Origin: a virus
Direction: 5' to 3' (one strand)
DNA: 64,000 nucleotides
Virus record (IMG/VR): IMGVR_UViG_3300030090_004128
Location: 1-64,000 of that record
Below the pieces are notes generated by a model. That model was not told the DNA's origin. It worked only from the letters and a program-made list of their open reading frames with translations, and did not search any database. Position numbers and translations under genes: made by a program. Below, in pieces: positions 1 through 7,010 of this stretch (positions within the stretch are counted from its first letter, which is position 1; every line of letters starts with the position of its first letter).

Positions 1-672
1 GTTTCTCCAGTCTATTCTACTATTTAAAGCTTCTGACTTAGTTACTTTAGAATAGTTTTTTGTTATCTTTTGACCAGGAGTATTAAAACTAAGAGTGCTT
101 TTAGGATTATCACTACCATCTATAATTGGTTGAAAAAAGAATGGTAAACTTCTAAACATATATACAAGCTTATCTGTAAATAAAGACTTAGCGTCAGCAC
201 CAGTCTTACTTGTTATACCTCCATGAGAATTATATCTAGCTGTTATTTCATACAACAACATAGCTGCACCTTTATAAGAAGCTCCCTCCCTACGGTGCTT
301 AACCATTATCATTCCAAAACAATCAGGATCTTGTTTACATATTTCCCAGAAGATAAAAAACCTTCTATCTCTATCTCTGTACTCAGGATATCCAATATCC
401 ATCTTGCACCAATTTAAATAATAATAATGTTCTCCTGTTATATAGGTGGGCTTCCCATTGTTCATAAACCAAACACCTTCGTCTCTTCTTTTAAATTCCT
501 GATCTATAAACCATGAGTATTTAGGAATAGTATCCTCGTTAAGACCCTCTGGCATATCAGTTCTTTTCCATTTTTGATCTTTTTTCTTTAGATCTGAAAA
601 CAATATGTCTTTTTTCTTGGGTTTAACAGGTAGCTTGAATTTTAAACCATTTACTTTTATATACCCTGTCAT
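1..672 (-). CDS. terL: Terminase large subunit, N-terminal part (runs off window start)
   Basis: ATP-driven DNA-packaging motor that docks on the portal. Translating the minus strand from an ATG at 672 gives 224 codons open to base 1. Residues 124-135 carry a terminase-type Walker A variant (VKHRREGASYKG), followed by a region typical of the ATPase domain, and the frame ends at DWRN. The remainder of the protein is found at the other window edge (62699-64000) in the matching frame, which implies a circular genome with a short missing piece. No ATG-started alternative is needed; 48 bases separate the start from the upstream gene. The ATPase call is firm because the second part holds the Walker B and nuclease motifs. 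Confidence 0.88.
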   Translation of the reverse strand, partial: MTGYIKVNGLKFKLPVKPKKKDILFSDLKKKDQKWKRTDMPEGLNEDTIPKYSWFIDQEFKRRDEGVWFMNNGKPTYITGEHYYYLNWCKMDIGYPEYRDRDRRFFIFWEICKQDPDCFGMIMVKHRREGASYKGAAMLLYEITARYNSHGGITSKTGADAKSLFTDKLVYMFRSLPFFFQPIIDGSDNPKSTLSFNTPGQKITKNYSKVTKSEALNSRIDWRN

Positions 673-720
673 AATAAATTTTAGCCAATTATGCAAATAT
701 AATAAAATAAATTATACTCT

Positions 721-1014
721 CTATTTTTTAGCGTACTTTTCTGAGAAGCCAGCTTTAAAGGATTTATCCTCTAGTTCAGGTTCGTTTTCAATTATATCGC
801 CATCATTAATTTGATTCTGCATTTTATGTATAGCCATTAGAATATCTTGAGCATCCATAAAGCACTCTTTTTTAGCCTTCATAGCATTTCTAGCTTTATC
901 ATCTTGCAAGTCTGGATCTATAGGTTTTTTAACCTCTTCCAATAATAAGTCAAAAGCTTTATTCCCTGATTCTATCAGTCTCTCTATTTTCTTGCTGACA
1001 TCTATTTCTTTCAT
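721..1014 (-). CDS. Small conserved-type phage protein, helical
   Basis: A 97-residue protein of unknown function immediately upstream of the terminase on the same strand. It is charged and mostly helical in appearance, with a KKIERLIESGNKAF start, a central KAKKECFMDAQDIL segment and an acidic-then-basic C-terminus. Its start overlaps the end of the preceding gene by 56 bases, so the two are probably co-translated. The position just before terL would fit a small terminase subunit, but no DNA-binding motif is visible, so that role is only a guess. Confidence 0.6.
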   Translation of the reverse strand: MKEIDVSKKIERLIESGNKAFDLLLEEVKKPIDPDLQDDKARNAMKAKKECFMDAQDILMAIHKMQNQINDGDIIENEPELEDKSFKAGFSEKYAKK

Positions 1015-1252
1015 TTAATTTTATATTTAACAATACAGAACACCTTTCATAATATTCCATGTCCTCATAATAATTTATCATAAAATCTATAAAACTATCA
1101 AATATTTCTTGATCAAGTTCTTCTTCAACAACATTCCATAAAAAATATGGCCTACTTGATGAATCTAATATGTCTTCTATAGATTTTTTTCCTGTTAATA
1201 AATTATATGAGTTTTCCACGCATATATCTATTATTTCTTGGGTTCCTATCAT
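959..1252 (-). CDS. Small acidic protein with YYED-YERC motif
   Basis: A 97-residue protein of unknown function. It has a strongly acidic middle and the motif INYYEDMEYYERCSVLL near residues 59-75, a pattern also seen at the C-terminus of the early protein at 18273-18473. The last ~18 residues are unusually polar and overlap the next gene by 56 bases, so that tail may carry little function. The start overlaps the stop of the GroES-like gene in a TAATG junction, which suggests translational coupling. Confidence 0.6.
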   Translation of the reverse strand: MIGTQEIIDICVENSYNLLTGKKSIEDILDSSSRPYFLWNVVEEELDQEIFDSFIDFMINYYEDMEYYERCSVLLNIKLNERNRCQQENRETDRIRE

Positions 1253-1830
1253 TATTCTACTTTTGCTAGTATATCAAAGTTACGCATTCTTAACAACTTT
1301 TCCCCCTCTATTACCATTTCATATTCAGAATTTTCAGAAAAAACCACCTCATCATCCTTCTTTACACCTAGATTTTTCAAATCTTTATTCATGTATTTTA
1401 CATATCCATGCAACTCTATCTCTTCTGCTTCTGGCTTTAAATATATACCTGTGTCAGATATGTAATTAGATTCATCCTCTACTTTTTGTTTCACAAAATT
1501 CCAATGATGTAGCATCTTTATTTTCCCCTTTCTAACAATAGCATATACATAAGACCAATGTATGCTGAAAACTTTTTCATCTTCATGAAATTTAACCCTA
1601 TTCTCTTCGTTTGTTAAAAAATGGTGACAATAAATTTTATCTCCCACTTTAACATCTAAATTTATACCTTTGGGTAAACTGTGAGGTAGTGCAACAACTG
1701 TGCCATACTGTCTAGCATGTTTTAACTCGTCATAAGAGGTGTCCATAAATAATTCTCTACCATTTACTATTATAGTGTCCTCTTGGATTTTTTCTACTTC
1801 AACAAAGTAGTAATCTTTTACTGGTCTCAT
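1252..1830 (-). CDS. Tandem GroES-like co-chaperonin
   Basis: Predicted co-chaperonin that would cap host GroEL and help fold virion proteins, as phage T4 gp31 does. The 192 residues look like two GroES folds in a row. The first half begins RPVKDYYFVEVEK and has GTVVALP and DVKVGDKIYCHHF, then VYAIVRKG near residue 97. The second half has GIYLKP, HGYVKYM, GVKKDDEVVFSENSEYE and ends EGEKLLRMRNFDILAKVE, which matches the classic GroES C-terminus. Normal GroES is about 95 residues, so this is double length, like chloroplast Cpn20. The second repeat is the better match; the first is inferred from motif order. Confidence 0.75.
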   Translation of the reverse strand: MRPVKDYYFVEVEKIQEDTIIVNGRELFMDTSYDELKHARQYGTVVALPHSLPKGINLDVKVGDKIYCHHFLTNEENRVKFHEDEKVFSIHWSYVYAIVRKGKIKMLHHWNFVKQKVEDESNYISDTGIYLKPEAEEIELHGYVKYMNKDLKNLGVKKDDEVVFSENSEYEMVIEGEKLLRMRNFDILAKVE

Positions 1831-1831
1831 A

Positions 1832-2107
1832 TTAATTAACTTCGTAGTTTTCTCTATCTTGAATATCGTACTCTATAGCTGTAGGCTGATCAAAAAACCT
1901 CTTCCAAGGTCTTGAAAATTCATCTCCTCTAGCTTTAACATATACATCGTAGACAACCTGCTGGTGTTTATACCATGCAGCCTCATCTTGTATAATAGCT
2001 GTTATCTCCATATTTCCAGCATTCATTAATTGACCAACTTTATATGTTAATCCTTGTTTTAAATCTCCTATAGTTATTTTTCTTATAATAGGGCTTATAG
2101 CTTCCAT
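1832..2107 (-). CDS. Hypothetical phage protein
   Basis: A 91-residue protein not recognised. It begins MEAISPIIRKITIGDLKQGLTYKVGQ and is a mix of short strands and charged turns with aromatic residues (AAWYKHQQ, PWKRFF). It sits one base upstream of the co-chaperonin gene in the same operon, and eight bases after the Nmad1-type gene. Function unknown. Confidence 0.6.
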   Translation of the reverse strand: MEAISPIIRKITIGDLKQGLTYKVGQLMNAGNMEITAIIQDEAAWYKHQQVVYDVYVKARGDEFSRPWKRFFDQPTAIEYDIQDRENYEVN

Positions 2108-2114
2108 AATTATA

Positions 2115-2495
2115 TTATTTTTTATTTTCGTAGTATATGTCTAAATCTTCTATTGTTGCTATAGGTTTCCCATTTATATTAGCATGACCACCCATAGCTA
2201 TAGTTTCTTTAAACGCATCATATTCACTATTTCTTTCTTTATGCATAGCAACTTTAAGTAGTATTAAATATCCTATAAGATCTGATACTGTATCTTCTGT
2301 TTTATCATTTATCCCTTTGTTTTGTATACGCATAAGTTTGTCATCTATACGTGCACATAAAGAGTCTATTGGTGATCCTGAAGAAAATACGCTTGATGGG
2401 CTGGTGGCTGAGTCGCCATAGTCTCGATTCTTCTGTATAAGAAGATCTTTCATAGATTCACACATCTCCTCTATGAGTTGTTCTGTGTCTTTCAT
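2115..2495 (-). CDS. Nmad1/DUF1599-like (MazG-fold) protein
   Basis: A 126-residue all-helical protein. KNRDYGDSA at residues 23-31 followed by a helix with RIDDKLMRI and then DTVSDLIGYLILLKVA is the pattern of the DUF1599 / nucleotide-modification-associated domain 1 family, related to MazG-type NTP pyrophosphatases. Such proteins are common in phages and are thought to act on nucleotide pools or modified nucleotides. No base-hypermodification enzyme is visible in the window, so a housekeeping role on (d)NTPs is as likely as DNA modification. It is the first gene of the minus-strand group running into terL. Confidence 0.7.
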   Translation of the reverse strand: MKDTEQLIEEMCESMKDLLIQKNRDYGDSATSPSSVFSSGSPIDSLCARIDDKLMRIQNKGINDKTEDTVSDLIGYLILLKVAMHKERNSEYDAFKETIAMGGHANINGKPIATIEDLDIYYENKK

Positions 2496-2518
2496 AATAT
2501 TGTATTAAATTAAATTTC

Positions 2519-2531
2519 CACTAATATAGTG
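2519..2531. repeat. 13-bp inverted repeat CACTA-ATA-TAGTG
   Basis: A perfect 5-bp inverted repeat around three bases, in the 44-bp gap between the tail-fibre gene end (2540) and the start of the gene at 2495. It may be an operator or a small RNA hairpin; no good promoter box was found with it. Confidence 0.3.
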
Positions 2532-2539
2532 AAAATATT

Positions 2540-3898
2540 TTATTCAAACAATACTCTGCTAATTTTTTGGTAATGAACTACTAATTCTGTTGTTTTAGAT
2601 CCTGCCATTTGTTGAACACCAATGTAAGGTATGAAGTCATGATCATCTTCTAGTGCTAAAGATTTTGTCGTAACAACACTTTGAGTTGCTCCTCCAGCGG
2701 TTGCTGAGGTAACTAAACCATATTGAACATCATTTACAAACACAGAAACCTGTCTATTTGAATCTATTTCTATTCTAAACCTATAAGTGGTAGAAGCAGC
2801 TACTGCTATACCTAGATCTGTTATGTAATCTACATTATCTTTAGAATAAACAAAATGTAAATTAGCGTTTGTTGTTAGAGCACCTTGATCATCATCTGTA
2901 CAAAATAAGAAATAAGCCTGATCATCGTCAGTCGCATAAACTGGAGTATTTGTTAATTTCATGCCAGCCCAAAATGAATAGTCTGTTATAGTTCCATGAG
3001 TGGTTATAGCACACTCCCATTCTACTTGATTTTCTGTCCCCCATTTAATACCCGTCCAAGCTGATTGCCTAGCGTCTAAGTGTGGAGCTATAATAACTTG
3101 ATCGTTGTCAGCACCGTCTGTTTGTATTTGTATACCAGCGTAATTGTTAGAAAACGTAGCGTCACCAGTTCCAGCGTTAGTTCCTACTAATTCAAAGTTT
3201 CTGTTAACAGTCATTCGTGTTGCTTCAGAAGCGTCTTGAATATCAGCATTTTCATGCGGTAACATCTCAAAGAACTCTTCTAGATAATATCTTTCAGAAC
3301 TTCTTCTAAGATTTCCTTTTACTTCTAAATCTGCATTAACAGTAACTTTATCGTTAGCAGTATCCGCAACAAAGAATGTTGTATTACTACTACTAGTAAT
3401 TTTAAAAGCATTGGGATGTGCTCCCAAAGAAAATAGAGCTGTACCTGAATTAGATCCAACATGTAATGTGCACGTGGGTACAGTTTGATTTACCCCAAAA
3501 TATGAGGTTTTAGATACTATTCTACTGGAAGAATCCTCCACATATAAATATGTATTGTTGCCAGGAGATTTAACATCAATATCTCCAACTTTTACATTGT
3601 AAGAGCCTAAATAATCTCCTATATAAAATTTATTATATCCATTAACATTTTGAACTAACATTGACTGAGTTGTTGTCCCAATTATATGTAGATTGGCCCT
3701 AGGAGTTGATGTGGTAGATAAGTTAAAAGACAAACTACCCACTATATTAACCCTTGATTGACCCAAGTACATAGCACTTTGCCTACCACTTCCATCCTCA
3801 ATTCTAGTTGGAGTGTTACCACTAAAACCTACAGTTGATTCTGTTTTTAATAAACTTTTATAAGTGTCTTTTACTGCTTGTCCTGTTAATGTTGCCAT
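2540..3898 (-). CDS. Tail fibre / appendage protein with C-terminal jelly-roll
   Basis: Virion surface protein, 452 residues. The N-terminus (TGQAVKDTYKSLLKTE) resembles the virion-attachment segment seen in many marine phage fibre proteins. Then comes a long Ser/Thr/Asn-rich beta region with repeats such as NATLHI/FKIT/VADTANDKVTV-type strands, and from about residue 205 (YYLEEFFEMLP) a domain with FSNNYAGIQIQTDG, QAYFLFCTDDD and YRFRIEIDSNRQVSVFVND, which looks like a lectin/jelly-roll fold used for receptor or glycan binding. It lies in a group of four other appendage genes on the same strand. Fibre identity is inferred from composition and context. Confidence 0.65.
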   Translation of the reverse strand: MATLTGQAVKDTYKSLLKTESTVGFSGNTPTRIEDGSGRQSAMYLGQSRVNIVGSLSFNLSTTSTPRANLHIIGTTTQSMLVQNVNGYNKFYIGDYLGSYNVKVGDIDVKSPGNNTYLYVEDSSSRIVSKTSYFGVNQTVPTCTLHVGSNSGTALFSLGAHPNAFKITSSSNTTFFVADTANDKVTVNADLEVKGNLRRSSERYYLEEFFEMLPHENADIQDASEATRMTVNRNFELVGTNAGTGDATFSNNYAGIQIQTDGADNDQVIIAPHLDARQSAWTGIKWGTENQVEWECAITTHGTITDYSFWAGMKLTNTPVYATDDDQAYFLFCTDDDQGALTTNANLHFVYSKDNVDYITDLGIAVAASTTYRFRIEIDSNRQVSVFVNDVQYGLVTSATAGGATQSVVTTKSLALEDDHDFIPYIGVQQMAGSKTTELVVHYQKISRVLFE

Positions 3899-3899
3899 A

Positions 3900-4199
3900 T
3901 TATCCTCTACTTACTTTTAAAATTCCACTACTATTCCATAATTGACCCGCTACCCCTGGATCTGATGTGGGTATTGAGTCCCCCATTGTATTTGGCAATA
4001 ACAATTCGGCACTAACTATATACCTCCTTAATTCATCTATATCTTCCTGCATTAATTCCATTTGATGCAACAAAGCAGCTTCACTAGGGAAAGCTATTAA
4101 ATTGTGATGTTTATCGGCATTATATGCGTTTGTCATTTCAGTTAAATCACCCCCTGTCTTATCATGTATCTCTGCCGATCTTTTACTTGCTAAAGCCAT
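3900..4199 (-). CDS. Small tail-appendage protein with VAGQLWN motif
   Basis: 99 residues. It has a helical N-terminal half and a C-terminus reading SDPGVAGQLWNSSGILKVS, a short motif that recurs at the ends of many marine phage virion proteins. It ends one base before the start codon region of the 452-residue fibre gene, so the two are likely translated together. Probably a fibre-associated or chaperone-like accessory; the exact role is unknown. Confidence 0.6.
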   Translation of the reverse strand: MALASKRSAEIHDKTGGDLTEMTNAYNADKHHNLIAFPSEAALLHQMELMQEDIDELRRYIVSAELLLPNTMGDSIPTSDPGVAGQLWNSSGILKVSRG

Positions 4200-4217
4200 A
4201 TTATTATATTTTTATTA

Positions 4218-5825
4218 TTATGCTGTTAAAGTTACTTTTGCACCCCATAAGTATACAGAGCTACTTCCTAAAGCTACTTTTATCCATAAATCCTGAGCTG
4301 CACCTCCAGCTATTGAATTACCCCCTAAAGATATGTCAGTATTTGTATCCCCACTGGTTGTTGTTACAGCATTATCTCCTCCAGTATTGTAATTGTAAGC
4401 ACCAACAGTTACCGCACTAGAAACATTAGCACTTGCATAAACATGAACCGTTGTCACCGTATGTCCATAAGGTATCTCAATGTGAGCATATAGCTCGTCA
4501 GTTCCGTCATATTGGTGAATACCTAACTTATTGGTTTGCTGATCCGCAACAAAAACCGACCTTCCAGAGTCTCCATTAGAGAAAAACCTATCAGGCATAA
4601 TTTTCATAAAAGCTTGCTGAACCATCACTCTACCATCGCATTCCATTAAGGCAGCTGAATTTGCACCCTGTTCAAAAGTTATCGCTGCGGAAGCGTCTAA
4701 AGTAATAGCACCATCAGATTCAAGCTCAATATGAGCAGCAGCAGCAGCTGTATCAACAGTTCTAAGTTTAGTAAAACCATGCTCAAATACTTCAATAACG
4801 AAGTAGTCAACCGAAGAAGCTCCACCTGCTTCATACATTTGAAGTACGGTTGCGTCATCCCCTGTTATTGAACAACGTATATTTGCAATAGTGTTATTAG
4901 CATTTAAAGATGTTCCAGAGCTTCCTTTAAGAGAACCCCTAAAAGTAACACCCCCTGGCACTGCATTTCCAGTTGACTCCCCACCACTTAAAAATAATGA
5001 ACCCCCAGCATCATCCGTTTGACCAGCAGTAGCATCTCCTCCTTTCAACTCTAGTCCACCACCAGGTCCATCAGAGTGAGGTAGTCTCGTTATTTTAGCA
5101 ACTGTATTATCATCTGCACCCATCCAGGTATATAATCCTTTAGGATCTATATACATATTTCCATCAACAACAAATTTTAAATGAGCGTTTGTTCCATCAT
5201 CATCAATAGTAGTCATTGTGGTTTGACCTGCTGCTGTAGTAGCTATAGTAAATAAATCTCCATTATCAGCACTACTTTGAATAGCTATATCTGCAAAAGC
5301 CCCATCATCAGTACGTATAGAAAGCCCACGTGTTTCAGCTAAATCACCACCTGAACATGAAATAAATAAACCAAGATGAGTTATAGTTCCCGTATTGTTA
5401 CTACTGTCAAGAGTAATAATTTGACCACTCATACTAACTGCTCCAGAACCATTATTTGTGGCGTTATCGTCAATATCCACTGTAAGTCCAGTTATTTGCT
5501 TCGTTTGGCCAGGTGCTGTAACTCCATTCTTATCATAATTAATATACATCAACCTTGTGTTAGCTGTTACAGTACCAGTATCAACGAGTGTCATACCAAT
5601 AGCATGACCAGTGGTAAGTGTTGTGGAAGTTATATCTATAATATTAGCTGTTGTATTATTAGCGTTTATATCTAGAGCTATCTGGTCTTCGTCAAGATTT
5701 GATATTGTAGCTGCGGCAGTACCGCCAGCTGTTGGGTTTTCTATAAATAGTTTTCCCCATGATTTTGCTGAGGTTCCTAAACCTCCTTCCTGATCGGCTC
5801 TAGGTACTATGTTTGGTGTTGCCAT
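4218..5825 (-). CDS. Beta-rich tail fibre protein
   Basis: 535 residues, very rich in Thr, Ala, Gly, Asp and Asn, with the start IVPRADQEGGLGTSAKSWGKL that is typical of marine phage fibre N-termini (reference-grid style 'IGTSAKSWGK' motif). The middle is a chain of short strands and DDD/NN turns like a beta-helix or repeated-strand fibre. The last ~100 residues (IEIPYGHTVTTVHVYAS onward) look like a compact beta domain that may form the tip. It lies upstream of, and co-directional with, the other two fibre genes. Structural role is inferred. Confidence 0.65.
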   Translation of the reverse strand: MATPNIVPRADQEGGLGTSAKSWGKLFIENPTAGGTAAATISNLDEDQIALDINANNTTANIIDITSTTLTTGHAIGMTLVDTGTVTANTRLMYINYDKNGVTAPGQTKQITGLTVDIDDNATNNGSGAVSMSGQIITLDSSNNTGTITHLGLFISCSGGDLAETRGLSIRTDDGAFADIAIQSSADNGDLFTIATTAAGQTTMTTIDDDGTNAHLKFVVDGNMYIDPKGLYTWMGADDNTVAKITRLPHSDGPGGGLELKGGDATAGQTDDAGGSLFLSGGESTGNAVPGGVTFRGSLKGSSGTSLNANNTIANIRCSITGDDATVLQMYEAGGASSVDYFVIEVFEHGFTKLRTVDTAAAAAHIELESDGAITLDASAAITFEQGANSAALMECDGRVMVQQAFMKIMPDRFFSNGDSGRSVFVADQQTNKLGIHQYDGTDELYAHIEIPYGHTVTTVHVYASANVSSAVTVGAYNYNTGGDNAVTTTSGDTNTDISLGGNSIAGGAAQDLWIKVALGSSSVYLWGAKVTLTA

Positions 5826-5853
5826 ATTATTTCTTTTTTATATATTTTTATAT

Positions 5854-6186
5854 TTAACCTTCACTATTATAAGGCTCAGGGAATGATGCTGGATCTATAG
5901 GTTGAAGACCTCCTCCAGCGTCTAAATCCCAATACCCTTCATCACTTGAAGGATCTTGAGGCATATAATCATACATGCTATTTATTAATCCTGTAGCTAT
6001 ATCTAAATCCCAGGCATCATTAAAATCATAGAGGGTTGGTATAGGTGTCACCGCATCGTATGTACTTCCAGATCCAGTTGAAGTTGTCCCCACCCACATG
6101 TAATCCTCTGTGAATAAAACAGCAGCAGAAGACCCTGCCCCCACTAAATCACCACATACTAATGAACATCCTAATCCTAATGCCAT
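5854..6186 (-). CDS. Small acidic appendage protein
   Basis: 110 residues, Gly/Ser-rich at the N-terminus and strongly acidic with aromatic residues toward the end (DYMPQDPSSDEGYWDLD). Not recognised. It is placed between two virion-type genes and probably encodes a structural accessory. Confidence 0.5.
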   Translation of the reverse strand: MALGLGCSLVCGDLVGAGSSAAVLFTEDYMWVGTTSTGSGSTYDAVTPIPTLYDFNDAWDLDIATGLINSMYDYMPQDPSSDEGYWDLDAGGGLQPIDPASFPEPYNSEG

Positions 6187-6196
6187 ATTCTAACTT

Positions 6197-6562
6197 TTAA
6201 TGTGTTGGACCAAAGTAAACTATCACTCCTCCATCAGCATCAGCAGTAGCTAACATAATAGTTTTCCATCGTCCATAGATAGTCAACCCTTTAGGGAATA
6301 TTGTGCTACTTGTAATTACATCCCCACCAGACCCTTCACTTCCTGTGTATGATGAATGGGCAGCGTTACTCATATTAGGAAATATTCTTGTACCAGCATC
6401 AGCCTCGTAAGCTTGCATCGCTTGCAGAGTTGTGTCCGCCATAAATGTAATTGCACATATAATTCTATCTGCTGGAGGTAAAACAAGATCTGTTCCATTT
6501 ACAAATGCTGATCCATACTGACCCAACGTTACCTCTTGTGCTTTTGTTCCTGATAATGCCAT
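6197..6562 (-). CDS. Small beta-rich virion protein
   Basis: 121 residues with an all-beta look (VTLGQYGSAFVNG, DRIICAITFMADTTLQAMQ, TIYGRWKTIMLATADADGGVIVYFGP). Proteins of this type are common near fibre genes in marine phages and probably form a small trimeric or decoration domain. It is the first gene of the appendage operon, read from a likely promoter at about 6590-6621. Confidence 0.55.
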   Translation of the reverse strand: MALSGTKAQEVTLGQYGSAFVNGTDLVLPPADRIICAITFMADTTLQAMQAYEADAGTRIFPNMSNAAHSSYTGSEGSGGDVITSSTIFPKGLTIYGRWKTIMLATADADGGVIVYFGPTH

Positions 6563-6589
6563 ATTATATTATTTTTTAATTGTTCCGTA

Positions 6590-6621
6590 CAAATATAGTA
6601 ATTAATTCCAAATATAAGAAA
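6590..6621 (-). promoter_or_regulatory. Bacteroidota-type promoter for the appendage operon
   Basis: On the minus strand, TATATTTG (6597-6590) matches the -7 consensus TAnnTTTG, with a TTTC -33 box 20 bases upstream (6621-6618). It lies about 30 bases before the start codon at 6562. The -33 box has one mismatch. Confidence 0.45.
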
Positions 6622-6632
6622 TATTTAGTATA

Positions 6633-6665
6633 TTTGCTCTATTATAATTAAATTTAATACTTTTG
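6633..6665 (+). promoter_or_regulatory. Bacteroidota-type promoter TTTG-N21-TACTTTTG
   Basis: TTTG at 6633-6636 and TACTTTTG at 6658-6665 form a good -33/-7 pair facing right. The -7 box overlaps the TTG that is the only plausible start codon of the regulator downstream, so either transcription starts inside that gene or the message comes from elsewhere. Confidence 0.5.
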
Positions 6666-7010
6666 GATAGAGACAATTATCTTAAACATTATAGAAATGT
6701 TCTATTTAATTTTAGGGATAAGTATAGTCTAAAGGTTTCTGACATTGAATTTTTATTCTTTGTTTACGACAGTGAATGTTTTACAGGTTCAACTATAGCT
6801 AATTATTATAGATGTTCAAATAGCTTCATAACAAGAAATCTTCCAGAGCTAATGAAAAAGGGATATATAACAATATATTTAGAAAAAGCTCACAATAGAG
6901 CTAGAAGATATATGATATCTCAAAAAGGAAAAATATTAGTTACTAAATTTTATAGAGCATTAAAAGAATACAGTTATGGCTTACATGAACAAAAGAAAGA
7001 AAAAGTATAA
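6663..7010 (+). CDS. MarR-like winged-helix regulator
   Basis: 115-residue DNA-binding protein. It has a helix pair ending FLFFVYDSECFTG, a recognition-helix region CSNSFITRNLPELMKKGYI (about 54-72), and a wing with AHNRARRYMISQKGKIL (about 78-94), the layout of MarR-type winged-helix proteins. The start is TTG: an in-frame stop lies at 6645 and no ATG occurs before codon 64. It overlaps the next gene by 35 bases, so it is likely coupled to it. It may control the plus-strand block or the divergent appendage operon (inference). Confidence 0.65.
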   Translation: MDRDNYLKHYRNVLFNFRDKYSLKVSDIEFLFFVYDSECFTGSTIANYYRCSNSFITRNLPELMKKGYITIYLEKAHNRARRYMISQKGKILVTKFYRALKEYSYGLHEQKKEKV

